Shown here in pieces: positions 46,265-55,850 of a stretch of DNA of 64,000 nt; the first letter of the stretch is position 1; each line of letters opens with the position of its first letter. This DNA comes from Terriglobia bacterium (GTDB taxonomy: Bacteria; Acidobacteriota; Vicinamibacteria; Vicinamibacterales; CAVVIG01), in NCBI GenBank assembly GCA_020073005.1, contig JAIQFX010000005.1:42380-106379 (forward strand), read 5' to 3'. The position numbers and the translations under genes are program-made. The notes under the pieces were generated by a model that saw only the letters and a program-made list of their open reading frames with translations, was not told the origin of the DNA and searched no databases.

Positions 46265-46903
46265 CTTTGTTCTTGGAACGTAGTACCTCGTCCCCGGTCC
46301 CATCGCGCGGATCTGCTTGATCAGATCGTCGAGCGCTTCGTCGCTGGCGTCCGAGTCGAACTGCGACGTCTCCACGACGAGCAGCGGCGTGGCGGTGTAG
46401 TGGAAGAAGAAATGGTGGTACGCCTCGTTCAGCTCGCGCAGGTAGTCGTCGTCGGGCTGAAGCGCCACGGCTTCGGCGTCCATCCGCCGGCTGTGCACGC
46501 GGCGCAGGAGCACGTCGGTCGGCGTCTGCAGGTAGACGACGAGGTCCGGCGGCGCCACGTCGCGCGCGAGCAGATCGTACAGCCGCTGGTAGATGAACAG
46601 CTCGTTGTCGTCGAGGTTGAGGTAGGCGAAGATCTTGTCCTTGTCGAACACGTAGTCGCAGATCGTCGACTGGCTGAAGAGGTCCGCCTGGCGCAGCGCG
46701 ATCTGCTGGCGATGGCGATTGAGGAGATAGAAGAGCTGCGCCTGCAGGGCCGCGCCGGGTTTGTCGGCGTAGAAGTCGGCGAGGAACGGGTTCTCGGTCT
46801 CTTCCAGCACGACGGTCGCGTCGAGGCGCGTGCCGAGCCGCTCGGCGAGCGCCGTCTTGCCCGCACCGATCGGTCCTTCGATCGCGATGTAGCGGAACTG
46901 CAC
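46262..46903 (-). CDS. Deoxynucleoside kinase (dNK/dGK-dAK family)
   Basis: Phosphorylates deoxynucleosides with ATP for salvage. 213 residues. P-loop IEGPIGAGKTALA (Gly10-Thr17), LEETENPFLADFYAD, YLLNRHRQQIALRQAD, SICDYVFDKDKIFAY-type block (STICDYVFDKDKIFAYLNLD), LVVYLQTPTDVLLRRVHSR and the lid RRMDAEAV. Base specificity (dAdo/dGuo vs dCyd) cannot be read off. GTG start (MQFRYIAIEGPIG); the divergent menC-like gene starts 26 bases away. Confidence 0.92.
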   Translation of the reverse strand: MQFRYIAIEGPIGAGKTALAERLGTRLDATVVLEETENPFLADFYADKPGAALQAQLFYLLNRHRQQIALRQADLFSQSTICDYVFDKDKIFAYLNLDDNELFIYQRLYDLLARDVAPPDLVVYLQTPTDVLLRRVHSRRMDAEAVALQPDDDYLRELNEAYHHFFFHYTATPLLVVETSQFDSDASDEALDDLIKQIRAMGPGTRYYVPRTK

Positions 46904-46928
46904 GGCGGGCCGATGATATCATCGCGCC

Positions 46929-48047
46929 GTGAAGATCGAACGTCTGGAGCTGCGACTGCTGAGGCTCCCGCTCGTCCACTTCTTCGAGACCAGCTTCGGC
47001 CGCATCGACGACAAACACTTCATCGTCATTCGCGCCGACGGCGAGGGCGCGTCCGGGTACGGCGAGTGCGTCGCCGAGCAGGATCCGTATTACAGCGCCG
47101 AGACGAACGAGACCGTCTGGCACATCGTCGAGGATTTCATCGCGCCGCGCGTCGTCGGCGCGACGTTCGCGCATCCGCGCGACGTGTTCCCCGCGCTCGC
47201 CGCCATTCGCGGGCATCACATGGCGAAGGCCGCGGTCGAGATGGCCGCGTGGGATCTGTTCGCGCGGCTCGGCGGCATGCCGCTCTGCCGCGCCATCGGC
47301 GGCGCGCGCGGCCGGATCGTGTCCGGTGTGTCCATCGGCATCCAGCCGTCGCTCGACGCGCTCGCCGCGAAGGTCGAGCACGAGCTGGCGGCCGGGTACC
47401 GCCGCATCAAAATCAAGATCAAGCCGGGCTGGGATCTGGCGCCCGTTGAATTTCTCCGTGCGCGATTCGGGGCGATCCCGCTGATGGTCGACGCGAACGC
47501 CGCCTACACGCTGGCCGACGCCGTGCATCTGGCCGCGCTCGACGCGTTCGGCCTGATGATGATCGAGCAGCCGCTCGATTACGACGACATCGCGGATCAC
47601 GCGGCGCTGCAGCGCATGCTGAAGACGCCGATCTGCCTGGATGAATCGATCAAATCCGTGCACGCCGCGCGCGACGCGATCACGGCCGGCGCGTGCCGCA
47701 TCATCAACATCAAGCCGGGCCGCGTGGGCGGCCTCGGACCGTCGATCGCGGTGCACGATCTCTGCGCGGCGCATCAGGTGCCGGTCTGGCACGGCGGGAT
47801 GCTCGAGTCGGGGATCGGCCGGGCCGCCAACATCCATCTGTCGACGCTGCCGAACTTCTCGTTGCCCGGTGACGTCGCGGCGAGCAAGCGGTACTTCGAT
47901 CCCGATCTGATCGATCCGCCGATCGAAGTGGCCGCCGACGGAACGATCGCGGTCCCGACCGGATCCGGTCTCGGCGTGAGCATCCGCGCCGACCGGCTGG
48001 AACGCGCCACGCTGCGGCGGCTGGTGATCGACACTTCAACACGATGA
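46929..48047 (+). CDS. menC: o-Succinylbenzoate synthase-like enolase-superfamily enzyme
   Basis: 372 residues. Enolase superfamily, MLE subgroup: catalytic lysines in RRIKIKIKPGWD (161-165), metal ligands Asp188 (MVDANAAY), Glu213 (MIEQPL) and Asp238 (CLDES), second-side lysine 262 (INIKPGRVGG). This matches the OSBS / N-succinylamino-acid racemase group; MenC activity would serve menaquinone synthesis, but no other men gene is here, so racemase activity remains possible. GTG start, no strong ribosome-binding site. Stop overlaps the start of the next gene (ATGATG). Confidence 0.88.
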   Translation: MKIERLELRLLRLPLVHFFETSFGRIDDKHFIVIRADGEGASGYGECVAEQDPYYSAETNETVWHIVEDFIAPRVVGATFAHPRDVFPALAAIRGHHMAKAAVEMAAWDLFARLGGMPLCRAIGGARGRIVSGVSIGIQPSLDALAAKVEHELAAGYRRIKIKIKPGWDLAPVEFLRARFGAIPLMVDANAAYTLADAVHLAALDAFGLMMIEQPLDYDDIADHAALQRMLKTPICLDESIKSVHAARDAITAGACRIINIKPGRVGGLGPSIAVHDLCAAHQVPVWHGGMLESGIGRAANIHLSTLPNFSLPGDVAASKRYFDPDLIDPPIEVAADGTIAVPTGSGLGVSIRADRLERATLRRLVIDTSTR

Positions 48048-50200
48048 TGCGCCCATCGATCGCTCTCGTCTTTGCGCTGCTGGCCGGCTCGTGCGCGAGC
48101 GCGCCGCCGGCCCCCGCCGCGACCCCGACTCCCGGTCCCAATCTGTTCGAGAAGAAGATGGCGTCGATTCTCCGCCTGGAGGATCAGCGCATGCTCCGCG
48201 ATCCGGCGCCGCCGCCGGTCCCGCCGCCGCCGCTCGTCACGCGCGGGCAGCGCGCGCCGGTGGCGGCCGCGCCAGAGCCGCCGCCCGACCTGATTGAAAT
48301 GCTGTCGGACGAAGAAGCGCGCATCCGCCGCCGCGCGGCGCTGGCGATCGGCCGCGTCCGGCTGGTGGAAGGCGTCGCGCCGCTGGTGCCGCTGTTGAAG
48401 GACGAGGAGCCCGAAGTGCGGCAGATGGCCGCGTTCGCGATGGGCCTGATCGGCGCGGTCAGCGCGCGCGATCCGCTCGTCGACGCGCTCAACGATCCGG
48501 CGCCGATGGTGCAAGGGAGCGCCGCCGAGGCGCTCGGTCTCATAGGCGCGGCCGACGCCGCCGAGGCGATCGGCCGGCTCGCCGCTCAGATCGTCCGGTC
48601 CGGCGTCGTCACGCCTCCGCCGGGCGACGAGGACGATGGACGTCGCGATACGCCGACGTCGACGCTCAGGCTGTGCCTCTACGCGCTCGTGCGGCTGAAG
48701 GCGTACCCGCAACTCGCCTCGGCCGTGCTCGACGAGCGCGGGCAGCCGCGCGTGCGCTGGTGGCCGGTCGCGTACGCGCTGCAGCGGAGCGAAGATCCGC
48801 GCGCGCTGCAGGCGCTGCTCACGCTCGCCAAGGAATCGCATCCGTACACGCGCGCGTTCGCGGTGAAGGGCCTCGCGACGCTGAAAGACCGCGCGGCGCT
48901 GCCCGTTCTGATGCCGCTGCTCTCGAGCGGCGAACGCTTCGTCCTCGTCGAAACGATCCGCGCGCTCGGCCGCGTTGGCGATCCTTCCGCCGCGGCACCG
49001 CTGCTTCGGATCATCCGCGACGCGCGCGCCGATCCGCAGATGCGGCTCGAAGCGGCCACGGCGATCGGCGGCATCCGCGATCCCGAGGCGTTCGATCCCC
49101 TCACCGACCTCGTGTTCGAAGCGAGCCCCGCGCTGCGCGCGGCCGCGCTGCGATCGCTTGCGGCGATCGATCAGCAGAACTTCATCCTGTTGCTCTCGAG
49201 CCTCGATCCCGACAAGGACTGGAGCGTCCGAGCCACGTTGGCGACGATTCTCTCAGGGCTGCCTCCTGAAATCGGCCTGCCGCGCGTGCTGACGATGGTG
49301 AAGGACGCGGATCAGCGCGTCATCCCGTCCGTGCTGGCCGCGCTGGTGAAGCTTCAGGCGCCGAATGCCGCGGCCGTGCTGCTCGATCGGCTGAAAGCCG
49401 ACGACCCCGTCGTGCGCGCCGCCGCGGCGACCGGCCTCGGCGATCTGAAGCCCGCCGACGGCGCGCCGGCGCTCGCGGAGGCATACCGCGCGGGTCAGCG
49501 CGATTCCGGGTACGCCGCGCGTGCCGCGGCGCTGGCCGCGCTCGCGAAGTACGGCGCGGCGGCGGCCATGCCGGTGCTGCAATCGGCGTTCGCCGACAAG
49601 GACTGGGCGGTGCGCGTGCGCGCGGCGATGCTGGCGACGCAACTCGATCCCGCGGCGTCGGCCGACGTCCAGCACCAGATTCGCCCGGCGCCGACGACGC
49701 TGGCCGCCGACGCGTACCGGCAGACGCGGCTGACGAATCCGCCGGTGTCGACACAGGTGTTCATCGACACCGATCGCGGAACGATCCAGATCGAGCTGGC
49801 CGTGCTCGACGCGCCGTTGACGGTGGAGAACTTCACGTCGCTCGCGCGCAAGGGGTACTTCAACGGGCTGGCGGTGCATCGCGTCGTGCCGGATTTCGTC
49901 GTGCAGGACGGCGATCCGCGCGGCGACGGCGAAGGGGAGCCGGGCTACACGATCCGCGACGAATTCAACGAGCGGCCGTACCTGCGCGGCGCGGTCGGGA
50001 TGGCGCTCGATCCGTGGCCCGATACCGGCGGCAGCCAGTGGTTCATCACGCACTCACCGCAACCGCATCTCGACGCGAAGTACACCATCTTCGGCCGCGT
50101 GATCGCGGGGATGGAAATCGTGGATCAGATTCAGCAGGGCGACGTGATTCGCGGCGTGCGCGTGTGGGACGGCGTGCAGATGTCGACGGGATCGCGGTAG
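48044..50200 (+). CDS. HEAT-repeat lipoprotein fused to a cyclophilin-type peptidyl-prolyl isomerase
   Basis: 718 residues. Lipoprotein signal with lipobox LAGSC (Cys17), Pro-rich linker about 20-85, about twelve HEAT/PBS-type helical repeats about 90-545 (RIRRRAALAIGRVRLVEGVAPLV, EVRQMAAFAMGLIG, VVRAAAATGLGDLKPADG), then a cyclophilin domain from about 560 (TDRGTIQIELAVLDAPLTVENF, GYFNGLAVHRVVPDFVVQDGDP, GSQWFITHSPQPHLDAKYTIFGRV). The catalytic Arg (HRVVPDF) and FGRV segment are present. Likely a periplasmic, membrane-tethered folding factor with a protein-binding arm. A clear terminator follows. Confidence 0.9.
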   Translation: MMRPSIALVFALLAGSCASAPPAPAATPTPGPNLFEKKMASILRLEDQRMLRDPAPPPVPPPPLVTRGQRAPVAAAPEPPPDLIEMLSDEEARIRRRAALAIGRVRLVEGVAPLVPLLKDEEPEVRQMAAFAMGLIGAVSARDPLVDALNDPAPMVQGSAAEALGLIGAADAAEAIGRLAAQIVRSGVVTPPPGDEDDGRRDTPTSTLRLCLYALVRLKAYPQLASAVLDERGQPRVRWWPVAYALQRSEDPRALQALLTLAKESHPYTRAFAVKGLATLKDRAALPVLMPLLSSGERFVLVETIRALGRVGDPSAAAPLLRIIRDARADPQMRLEAATAIGGIRDPEAFDPLTDLVFEASPALRAAALRSLAAIDQQNFILLLSSLDPDKDWSVRATLATILSGLPPEIGLPRVLTMVKDADQRVIPSVLAALVKLQAPNAAAVLLDRLKADDPVVRAAAATGLGDLKPADGAPALAEAYRAGQRDSGYAARAAALAALAKYGAAAAMPVLQSAFADKDWAVRVRAAMLATQLDPAASADVQHQIRPAPTTLAADAYRQTRLTNPPVSTQVFIDTDRGTIQIELAVLDAPLTVENFTSLARKGYFNGLAVHRVVPDFVVQDGDPRGDGEGEPGYTIRDEFNERPYLRGAVGMALDPWPDTGGSQWFITHSPQPHLDAKYTIFGRVIAGMEIVDQIQQGDVIRGVRVWDGVQMSTGSR

Positions 50201-50210
50201 GTACAGATGA

Positions 50211-50235
50211 AAAGGGGGCGACCGCCGCCCCCTTT
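50211..50235. terminator. Bidirectional rho-independent-type terminator
   Basis: Perfect 10-bp stem AAAGGGGGCG / CGCCCCCTTT with a 5-base loop (ACCGC). It stands between the convergent HEAT-cyclophilin gene and the Lys-rich peptide gene; on each strand the stem ends in TTT(T/A), so it can serve both. Confidence 0.8.
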
Positions 50236-50255
50236 ATTCCACGGGAGAGGTCAGC

Positions 50256-50306
50256 TTACCGTTTCTTGCCGGCCTTCTTCTTCCCGCCCTTGGCTTTCTT
50301 CGCCAT
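50256..50306 (-). CDS. 16-residue Lys/Gly-rich peptide (MAKKAKGGKKKAGKKR)
   Basis: A 17-codon frame: ATG GCG AAG AAA ... CGG TAA. The peptide has nine Lys, one Arg, four Gly/Ala-type small residues and no acidic residue; it resembles a piece of a histone-H1-like tail. Support for translation: a strong ribosome-binding site (AAAGGGGGGATAACTGACA before the ATG), its own sigma70-type promoter about 165 bases upstream, and a terminator directly after. No other frame in this 297-base gap makes sense. The function is unknown: nucleic-acid binding or ribosome/membrane interaction are possible. The 135-base leader could alternatively make this an sRNA gene. Confidence 0.62.
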   Translation of the reverse strand: MAKKAKGGKKKAGKKR

Positions 50307-50448
50307 TGTCAGTTATCCCCCCTTTCATGTGGGATTTGCTTACTCGAGCGATCCACGCGTCGTCAGTGGCTGCCGCCTGGCACGCGCACGCGACGCGTCG
50401 CCCGTCGCTAGGGATGGCCTGAGTTCACCATCCTCATACCAGATGTAG

Positions 50449-50476
50449 ATTATGGACCCCTGCGCGACAGTGTCAA
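50449..50476 (-). promoter_or_regulatory. Sigma70-type promoter for the Lys-rich peptide gene
   Basis: On the minus strand TTGACA (50476-50471), 16-base spacer, CATAAT (50454-50449). Consensus -35 and five of six bases at -10. Predicted start near 50442 gives a leader of about 135 bases without another good frame. It lies between the TPR gene stop and the peptide. Confidence 0.72.
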
Positions 50477-50496
50477 GCACAAACGTGCGTGAAAAG

Positions 50497-51573
50497 TCAA
50501 AAATGTTTGCGCGCGCGCGCGTCGCGTAACAGCTCGCCGGCGCGCTCACGCGCGCCGATCGGCTCGGACGGACGCGCATCGACGACGATCTGCAGCTGCG
50601 CGATTGCCGCGTCGACGTCGTTCAGGCGAAGCAGCTCGCTCGCGAGGCCGAGACGCGCGCGGATCTCCGTCGTCCGCGGATCGAAGACGCGATTCGCGCC
50701 CACGCGATCGAGCAGGGCGCGCCACGCGGCGGCGCTGGCGCGCGAATCGTGGAAGTAAATCTCGTGCACGTCGGCGATTCGCTCCAAGAAGAGCGGATTC
50801 GTCGGGTACTGCGCGTCGAGCGTCTCGAGCAGCGCGAGCGCGTCCTTCGGTCTTTTCTCGTACCAGAGATACAGCACGTGCAGCTGAAAGTCGGCCTCGC
50901 CGCGCAGCACCTCGCCGCGCGCGCGCGCCTGAAGCATCTCGCGCAGGCCTTGCTCGCGGTCGCCGCCGGGCAGCAGGAGCAGCCAGCGCAGCAGCTTCGC
51001 GTACAGCGGCGCGACGTCGGCGTAGTAGTGGTAGAGGCCGATGCCGAAGTACGCGTCGGCGAGCGTCGGATCGAGCTGAAGGGCGTGCTCGAGCGCGTCC
51101 TTGATCTTCTTGCCCTCGCGGGCCGCCGCGAGCCGTTCGCCGCGCAGCACGCGCCACTGCACGAGCGGCGCGTACGATCCCGCGAGGTAGAACCAGGCTT
51201 CGGCCCGCTGCGGCTCGCGCCGCGTCCAGGCGTCGCTGGACGCGATCGACGCCGCGGCGGCCGCGTTCAACTTCTGATCGAGCGCGCGGCTTTCCGGGTT
51301 GAGGAGGATCTGCCACCAGAGCGACACGACGCCGAGCTCCTGGCACGCTTCGCGCGGCGCCGGCGGGCAGGTCCGCGCGAGCTGGGCCTCGACGTCGGCG
51401 AACCGCGCGCCAAGAATGGTGTCGTAGACGGCCGCCAGGCGCGGCGCTTCGGTGAGTCCGGCGTGCGCGGGCGTGGCGAGCGCCAGGATCGCAGCAGCCG
51501 CGAGCCACCAGGCCGCGACCGCCTGCCAGCGGCGTTCAGCCACCAGGCACCAGTCACGAGCCACCGATTTCAC
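50497..51573 (-). CDS. Secreted TPR-type protein, function unknown
   Basis: About 358 residues from the GTG that overlaps the ddl stop (GTGA). A signal peptide follows an odd N-terminal stretch (WWLAAAAILALATPAHA, cleavage near 41). The mature chain is helical with TPR-like repeats (RAEAWFYLAGSYAPLVQWRVLRG, LADAYFGIGLYHYYADVA, LLETLDAQYPTNPLFLERIAD, LGLASELLRLNDVDAAIAQL). The N-terminal residues VARDWCLVAERR are encoded by a heptamer array, so the true start may be one of the inner GTGs next to the signal peptide. Not recognised as a named family; common type of periplasmic protein in Acidobacteriota. Confidence 0.75.
   Translation of the reverse strand: MKSVARDWCLVAERRWQAVAAWWLAAAAILALATPAHAGLTEAPRLAAVYDTILGARFADVEAQLARTCPPAPREACQELGVVSLWWQILLNPESRALDQKLNAAAAASIASSDAWTRREPQRAEAWFYLAGSYAPLVQWRVLRGERLAAAREGKKIKDALEHALQLDPTLADAYFGIGLYHYYADVAPLYAKLLRWLLLLPGGDREQGLREMLQARARGEVLRGEADFQLHVLYLWYEKRPKDALALLETLDAQYPTNPLFLERIADVHEIYFHDSRASAAAWRALLDRVGANRVFDPRTTEIRARLGLASELLRLNDVDAAIAQLQIVVDARPSEPIGARERAGELLRDARARKHF
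51537..51564. repeat. Heptamer array (CAGNCAC type) at the start of the TPR gene
   Basis: Four 7-base units on the plus strand: CAGCCAC, CAGGCAC, CAGTCAC, GAGCCAC. It begins six bases from the ddl stop and lies inside the 5' end of the TPR gene as annotated. Confidence 0.85.
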
Positions 51574-52700
51574 ATGCTCGTCCGGAGCTGCTGCTTGTCG
51601 GCGTGCCGTTCGAGCGCGAGCGCGATCAGGCGATCGAGGAGCTGCGGATACGACAGGCCGCTGGCTTCCCACATCTTCGAGTACATGCTGATCATTGTGA
51701 ACCCGGGAATCGTGTTGACCTCGTTGAGATACAACACGCCGCTGTCGCGCGCGAGCAGGAAGTCGACGCGCGCCATGCCGGCGCCGTCGATCGCCTTGAA
51801 TGCCGCAATCGCCATCGCCCGGACGTCGCGCGTCTGCGCCTCGGTCAGCGGCGCGGGAATGCGCGTCGTCGACGCGGCGTCGAGGTACTTCGCTTCGTAG
51901 TCGTAGAACTCGCGCGACGGGATGATCTCGCCGGGCACGGACGCTTCGGGCTCGTCGTTGCCCAGAACGGCGCACTCGATTTCGCGCGCGTTCGGCACCG
52001 CCGCTTCAATGACGACCTTGCGATCGAATTCCGCCGCGAAGTTAATCGCCGCGCGCAATTCCGTGGCGTGCTTCGCCTTCGAAATGCCGACGCTCGAGCC
52101 GAGGTTGGCGGGCTTCACGAACACCGGGAATCCCAAACGGCTCGCGACGGCCTTCATGATCGCGCGCTCGTCGCGCTGCCAATCGCGCTTCAGGACGACT
52201 TCGTAATCGCAGACCGGCAGGCCTTTCGCGGTGAAGACGAGCTTCATCACCGCCTTGTCCATCCCGACGGCGGACGCCAGGACGCCCGCGCCGACGTACG
52301 GCACGTTCGCCAGCTCGAAAAGTCCCTGCACCGTGCCGTCTTCGCCGTAGGGACCGTGCAGCACCGGGAAGACGACGTCGAGCGCAAAGCCCGAAACGTC
52401 CGCGCGCTGATCCTGCTGGACGATCGTCACCAGGGTGTCGCCGCCGGGGCGCGGCATCAGGTGCGCTTCGCGCGACGGTTCAGCGGACGCGGTTCTGCTG
52501 GCATGAATGGCGTCCGCCGCGGAGGTCAGCGCCGGCGGCCGCGCGGGCAGCGACCATCGTCCGTCTTTCTCGATCCGGATGGCGATGGGTTCGTACCGAT
52601 CGCGGTCGAGATTCTCGAACACCGCTGCGGCCGACGCGAGCGACACTTCGTGCTCGCCGGACCGTCCGCCGTAGACCACGCCGACACGAAGCTTTTTCAC
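51570..52700 (-). CDS. ddl: D-alanine--D-alanine ligase
   Basis: ATP-grasp enzyme of peptidoglycan precursor synthesis. 376 residues. N-terminal VVYGGRSGEHEVSLASA (residues 8-24), central VFPVLHGPYGEDGTVQGLFE, MDKAVMKLVFTAKGLPV, FVKPANLGSSVGISKA, and C-terminal ARVDFLLARDSGVLYLNEVNTIPGFT. All conserved blocks present. A 35-residue insert about 55-90 is variable. GTG start 17 bases from the divergent GTG of tgt; the gap is too small for two separate promoters with leaders, so at least one message starts inside the other gene or is leaderless. Confidence 0.96.
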   Translation of the reverse strand: MKKLRVGVVYGGRSGEHEVSLASAAAVFENLDRDRYEPIAIRIEKDGRWSLPARPPALTSAADAIHASRTASAEPSREAHLMPRPGGDTLVTIVQQDQRADVSGFALDVVFPVLHGPYGEDGTVQGLFELANVPYVGAGVLASAVGMDKAVMKLVFTAKGLPVCDYEVVLKRDWQRDERAIMKAVASRLGFPVFVKPANLGSSVGISKAKHATELRAAINFAAEFDRKVVIEAAVPNAREIECAVLGNDEPEASVPGEIIPSREFYDYEAKYLDAASTTRIPAPLTEAQTRDVRAMAIAAFKAIDGAGMARVDFLLARDSGVLYLNEVNTIPGFTMISMYSKMWEASGLSYPQLLDRLIALALERHADKQQLRTSM

Positions 52701-52714
52701 TCGATTAAACTTAA

Positions 52715-53884
<1,170 letters not shown>

Positions 53885-53906
53885 GGCCCGCGGCCAGGAC
53901 AATAGA

Positions 53907-54245
53907 ATGTTTGGTGTGAGTTCCGTATTCGCCATGGGCATGCTGCCGGAGGGCGCCAGCCCGCTGATGCAGATCATCCCGTTCGTTTTGATTTTCGGGA
54001 TTTTCTACTTCATCATCCTGCTTCCGGCGAAGAAGAAGCAGCAGAAGGTGCAGGAGTTTCTCGACAACTTGAAGGTCAACGATCGGATCATCACGACCAG
54101 CGGCATGTACGGCCAGATTACGCGGCTGGGCGAGCAGAGCGTGCAGGTCCAGATCGCTGACAAAGTCCGGATCGAAGTCTCCCGGGCGGCCATCGGCGGA
54201 TACCAGGGGCAGCCGCCGGTCGTCGAGCCAGAGAAAGCGAACTAA
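53907..54245 (+). CDS. yajC: Preprotein translocase subunit YajC
   Basis: Accessory subunit of the SecYEG-SecDF complex. 112 residues; membrane helix IIPFVLIFGIFYFIILLPA (about 23-41) followed by KKKQQKVQEFLDNLKVNDRI and the small YajC beta domain (TTSGMYGQITRLGEQSVQVQIADKVRIEV). AGGA nine bases before the ATG. Two bases between its stop and secD. Confidence 0.95.
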   Translation: MFGVSSVFAMGMLPEGASPLMQIIPFVLIFGIFYFIILLPAKKKQQKVQEFLDNLKVNDRIITTSGMYGQITRLGEQSVQVQIADKVRIEVSRAAIGGYQGQPPVVEPEKAN

Positions 54246-54247
54246 CC

Positions 54248-55846
54248 ATGTCGAACCTCCGTTGGAAAGTCATCACGGTCCTCGCCACGCTGGTGGTGTT
54301 CTCCGCGCTCGGTGTGTATCCGATCGTGGCATCGCGCTACGGCGTTCATTCGCCCGGATGGTTGATGGACAAACAGCTGAAGCTCGGTCTCGATCTGAAG
54401 GGCGGCGTGCATCTGGTGCTTCGCGTCCAGACCGACGATGCGCTGCGGCTCGAGACGGACACGGAAACCGACCGCCTGCGCGAGGAGCTGCAGACGCGCA
54501 CGATTCCGGTCACGGGCATCACGGCGATCAGCTCGACGCAGTTCCGCGTGGAAGGCGTCCCGCCGGCGCAGGACGCGGCGTTCCGCCAGGCGGCGACGGA
54601 AGTCCAGGCAAACTTCGATCGCAGCTCGGGAACGAACGGGACGTACACGTTCACGATGAAGCCGAACATTCAGGTGAACCTGCGGGATGAGGCGGTCATC
54701 CAGGCGCGGCAGACGATCGAGCGGCGCGTGAACGATCTCGGCGTGACCGAGCCGAGCATCGCGCAGCAAGGCGCGGCCGGCGACGAGATTCTGGTCCAGC
54801 TGCCGGGCGTGACCGACGTCGAGCGCGCCAAGGAAATCATCCGCTCCACCGGGTTGCTGGAGCTCAAGATTGTCGAGCAGGGGCCGTCGCCGACCAAGGA
54901 AGGCCTGATGGTCAACGGCCAAGTGCCGCCGAACACGGATATCGTACCGGGCTCGAGCGGTGCGCCGGGCGAGCCCGCGGGCACGGTGTACTACCTGGTG
55001 AAGCACGTGGCGGCGGTGACCGGGCGCGATCTCCGGAACGCGCGGCCGTCGCTGGATCAGAACAACCAGCCGGCGGTCAGCTTCACGCTCAACACCGAGG
55101 GCGGCCGGAAGTTCGGCAAGGTCACGAGCGAGAACATCGGCCGGCAGCTGGCGATCGTGCTCGATGGCCAGGTGCAGTCCGCGCCGCGCATCGACGGCCG
55201 GATCAGCACCGACGGCCAGATCTTCGGCACCTTCACGCAGGAAGAAGTGCAGAACCTGTCGCTCATCCTCCGGTCGGGCGCGCTGCCGGCGACGCTGACG
55301 TATCTCGAGGAGCGGACAATCGGGCCGACGCTCGGCGCCGACTCGATTCGATCGGGCGTGACGGCGTCGGTCGTCGGCCTGCTGCTCGTCGCCATGTTCA
55401 TGCTCGCCTACTACAGGCTCTCGGGCGTGAACGCCGTCGTCGCGCTGGTCTTCAACCTCATCATCCTGCTTGGGCTCATGGCGTACGTCGGCGCCGTCAT
55501 GACGCTGCCGGGCATCGCGGGGTTCGTGCTGACGATGGGCATCGGCGTCGACTCGAACGTCCTGATCTTCGAGCGCATCAAGGAAGAGATCGACGCGCAG
55601 CGGGGCGTGCGCGCGGCGATCAACGCGGGCTTCAGCCGCGTGTTCTGGACGCTGGTCGACACGCACATCTCGGCGCTCATCTCGGCCGCGTTCCTGTTCC
55701 AGTTCGGGTCGGGTCCGATCCGCGGCTTCGCCGTGACGCTGTTCTTCGGTCTCGTCTCGAACCTGTTCACGTCGCTCTTCGTGTCGAAGACGCTCTACGA
55801 GGTTGCGTTGGCGAACCGTCAGCAGGTCGCGACGCTCAGCATTTAA
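54248..55846 (+). CDS. secD: Protein translocase subunit SecD
   Basis: RND-family subunit that uses the proton gradient to help late export. 532 residues. N-terminal helix about 8-28, LGLDLKGGVHLVLRVQ, a large periplasmic P1 domain, AVSFTLNTEGGRKFGKVT, then helices 2-6 with GVTASVVGLLLVAMFMLAYY and the signature TMGIGVDSNVLIFERIKEE. Complete. Four bases separate it from secF. Confidence 0.97.
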   Translation: MSNLRWKVITVLATLVVFSALGVYPIVASRYGVHSPGWLMDKQLKLGLDLKGGVHLVLRVQTDDALRLETDTETDRLREELQTRTIPVTGITAISSTQFRVEGVPPAQDAAFRQAATEVQANFDRSSGTNGTYTFTMKPNIQVNLRDEAVIQARQTIERRVNDLGVTEPSIAQQGAAGDEILVQLPGVTDVERAKEIIRSTGLLELKIVEQGPSPTKEGLMVNGQVPPNTDIVPGSSGAPGEPAGTVYYLVKHVAAVTGRDLRNARPSLDQNNQPAVSFTLNTEGGRKFGKVTSENIGRQLAIVLDGQVQSAPRIDGRISTDGQIFGTFTQEEVQNLSLILRSGALPATLTYLEERTIGPTLGADSIRSGVTASVVGLLLVAMFMLAYYRLSGVNAVVALVFNLIILLGLMAYVGAVMTLPGIAGFVLTMGIGVDSNVLIFERIKEEIDAQRGVRAAINAGFSRVFWTLVDTHISALISAAFLFQFGSGPIRGFAVTLFFGLVSNLFTSLFVSKTLYEVALANRQQVATLSI

Positions 55847-55850
55847 CGCC

